A stretch of 6,498 nucleotides of DNA from Nitrosomonadaceae bacterium (GTDB taxonomy: Bacteria > Pseudomonadota > Gammaproteobacteria > Burkholderiales > Usitatibacteraceae): NCBI GenBank assembly GCA_021300055.1, contig JAJTHU010000228.1, positions 1 through 6,498 of the forward strand, written 5' to 3'. Position 1 is the first letter of the stretch, and the number at the start of each line of letters is the position of its first letter. This document shows, in pieces, positions 5,473 through 6,498 of this stretch. A model generated the notes under the pieces. The model did not search any database. It was not told the DNA's origin and saw only the letters and a list, made by a program, of their open reading frames with translations. The position numbers and the translations under genes are program-made.

Positions 5473-6498
5473 CTGAATCACCAAGCGCTGACCCACCCGA
5501 AGCGTTGCGCGTGTGGCGAGACGATTGGCGCGTTGTAGGGCTTCCACGCTTGTCGAAAACCGCTTGGCGATTGAGAAGAGCGTATCACCCGCGCGCACCA
5601 CATAAGAGCTCACCGGCGCAATTGCGTTTGGCTTTGCCAACAACGCGGCACGAGGCGAGGGCGGCGCCATGACCGTGCCTTCAGGCAGCGTTAGCACTCG
5701 TCCTGCAGTGACAACATTGCTCGCCAACCCGTTCATGCTCTTGAGCTCTGCAAGTGGGATATTGGCGCGCTTAGCGATAGAGAACAGCGTGTCGCCGCGC
5801 TCGACAGCGTAGGAATTGGTTGGAACGACTTGCGCGGCGTTACTCTTGCCGTCATCAGCACTTGACGATGTGTGTGCGGTAGGTACAGGAGCGGGCACAG
5901 CAGCGGGTGCCGCGACGGTTGCGACGCGCACCAGATTCTCACGTGGCGATTGCACGGCGGCCGCGGTCTTGAATTGTGGGCGCTTCGTTTGCAGCGGGCC
6001 ATCGTCGCCATCGGTAACCACGCCGTAGAGCGTTTCGCGCTTCAGTGCAACTTTACGGTCGAAGGCTTGGCGAATCGCCTCGGCGTCCTTGGCGTTCGGC
6101 GCCATGAATGTGGCGGGTTGTGTGAAGCGCCCTTTGCGCTCCTTAAATGGGCCGTTGGTTGCGCGCAGGTATGAAGCTGTCATGCCGTGGCGGCGCGCAA
6201 CCGCATCAACGGCCTCGCCGCGTTTCGCAGTAACCGCCACCCAAGATACGAGTGGGCCATTCAGTGACTGATAGAGCTCCAAGTTCTCCCGAAACACGTC
6301 GGCGTTTTCGATGGGTACCAAGAAATGGCCTGTGCCACTTGCGGCAACGGGTTTGTTGAACGCGGGATTGAGTTGTTCGAACGCATCCTTGTCCATCTCA
6401 GCGAGGCGTGCCGCGAGCGCGACATCGATCTTGTCTGGTGCGGGAACCTTGGCGAAGTACGGGCGATTCGAAACGGCAGGCAGGTAGATTCCGTAACT
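5470..6498 (-). CDS. mltD: Lytic murein transglycosylase D-like protein, C-terminal LysM part
   Basis: MltD-type enzymes cleave the MurNAc-GlcNAc bond of peptidoglycan to leave 1,6-anhydroMurNAc and are exported to the periplasm or outer membrane. Here 342 C-terminal residues are visible. The frame is open to the right edge, so the signal sequence and catalytic SLT domain lie beyond it; the ATG at 6396 is an internal Met. The visible start, SYGIYLPAVSNRPYF then IDVALAARLAEMDKDAFEQLNPAFN, is the conserved MltD segment after the catalytic domain. Next come a degenerate LysM-like stretch (6094-6246), a long Ala/Pro/Ser-rich linker around visible residues 192-228, LysM 1 (5683-5814), a second Pro/Ala linker, and LysM 2 (5473-5607) ending the protein. 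Both LysM copies contain GDTLFSIAKR. LysM domains bind the glycan strands. It is convergent with the importer operon and so not cotranscribed with it. Confidence 0.9.
   Translation of the reverse strand, partial: SYGIYLPAVSNRPYFAKVPAPDKIDVALAARLAEMDKDAFEQLNPAFNKPVAASGTGHFLVPIENADVFRENLELYQSLNGPLVSWVAVTAKRGEAVDAVARRHGMTASYLRATNGPFKERKGRFTQPATFMAPNAKDAEAIRQAFDRKVALKRETLYGVVTDGDDGPLQTKRPQFKTAAAVQSPRENLVRVATVAAPAAVPAPVPTAHTSSSADDGKSNAAQVVPTNSYAVERGDTLFSIAKRANIPLAELKSMNGLASNVVTAGRVLTLPEGTVMAPPSPRAALLAKPNAIAPVSSYVVRAGDTLFSIAKRFSTSVEALQRANRLATRATLRVGQRLVIQ
5473..5607 (-). other. LysM domain 2 of the MltD-like protein
   Basis: It reads SYVVRAGDTLFSIAKRF at its start and ends LRVGQRLVIQ, a complete canonical LysM of about 45 residues at the extreme C-terminus. 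The core GDTLFSIAKR is at 5560-5589. Confidence 0.9.
5683..5814 (-). other. LysM domain 1 of the MltD-like protein
   Basis: It starts SYAVERGDTLFSIAKRA and ends AGRVLTLPE, about 44 residues. The core decapeptide GDTLFSIAKR (5767-5796) is identical to that of the last LysM, although the DNA differs at several positions. This makes an intragenic repeat of domain scale. Confidence 0.9.
6094..6246 (-). other. Degenerate LysM-like segment of the MltD-like protein
   Basis: The stretch beginning SWVAVTAKRGEAVDAVARRH and continuing to MTASYLRATNG has the spacing of a LysM (aromatic start, K-R-G, then A..A/I.R, then L...N), but it lacks the GDTL core, which reads GEAV here. It then runs into a basic stretch, KERKGRF. 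Its glycan binding is probably weakened or altered. Confidence 0.55.

Noticed and set aside
6394..6396. ATG as start of a standalone LysM protein on the minus strand.
   Set aside because: The 34 codons upstream to the window edge are open and read as conserved MltD sequence (YGIYLPAVSNRPYF), so the gene continues beyond the window.

Overview
The window looks like chromosomal DNA from a proteobacterium, most likely a betaproteobacterium. It is moderately GC-rich and densely coded. The solute-binding protein, both permeases and the glutaredoxin-like protein read like betaproteobacterial family members, and there is an MltD-type lytic transglycosylase with LysM repeats. The taxonomic call is from recognition of protein style, not from a search.

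Layout: positions 1-5443 hold a plus-strand gene cluster that reads as one operon. It contains (i) the C-terminal 333 residues of a family 5 extracellular solute-binding protein, cut by the left edge; (ii) a DppB/OppB-type permease at 1120-2199; (iii) a DppC/OppC-type permease at 2264-3343; (iv) a double ATPase at 3357-5054 that fuses the DppD-like and DppF-like subunits; and (v) a small glutaredoxin-fold protein at 5072-5443 that has no cysteine. The gaps between genes are 115, 64, 13 and 17 bases, and each downstream gene has its own Shine-Dalgarno sequence. The operon promoter lies outside the window.

From 6498 down to 5470 on the minus strand runs the C-terminal 342 residues of an MltD-like lytic murein transglycosylase, with two clear LysM domains and one degenerate LysM-like segment. 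It converges on the operon. Only 26 bases separate the two stop codons, and an inverted repeat there overlaps the mltD stop.

How the genes work together: the binding protein captures a substrate, probably a peptide, in the periplasm. It docks on the two-permease channel, and the fused ATPase drives import with two apparently intact ATP sites. The order (binding protein, two permeases, fused ATPase) is that of YejABEF-type systems. The role of the glutaredoxin-like protein is unknown, and without cysteine it cannot do thiol-redox chemistry. MltD cleaves peptidoglycan; a link to peptide import is possible but unproven.

I see no mobile element, CRISPR array, RNA gene or defence system. The most unusual points are a Lys/Ala/Asp/Pro-rich insertion framed by two cysteines in an external loop of the first permease, an enlarged matching loop in the second permease, the cysteine-free glutaredoxin-like protein, and a long GC-alternating palindrome inside its gene. 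None of these amounts to a clearly new system.
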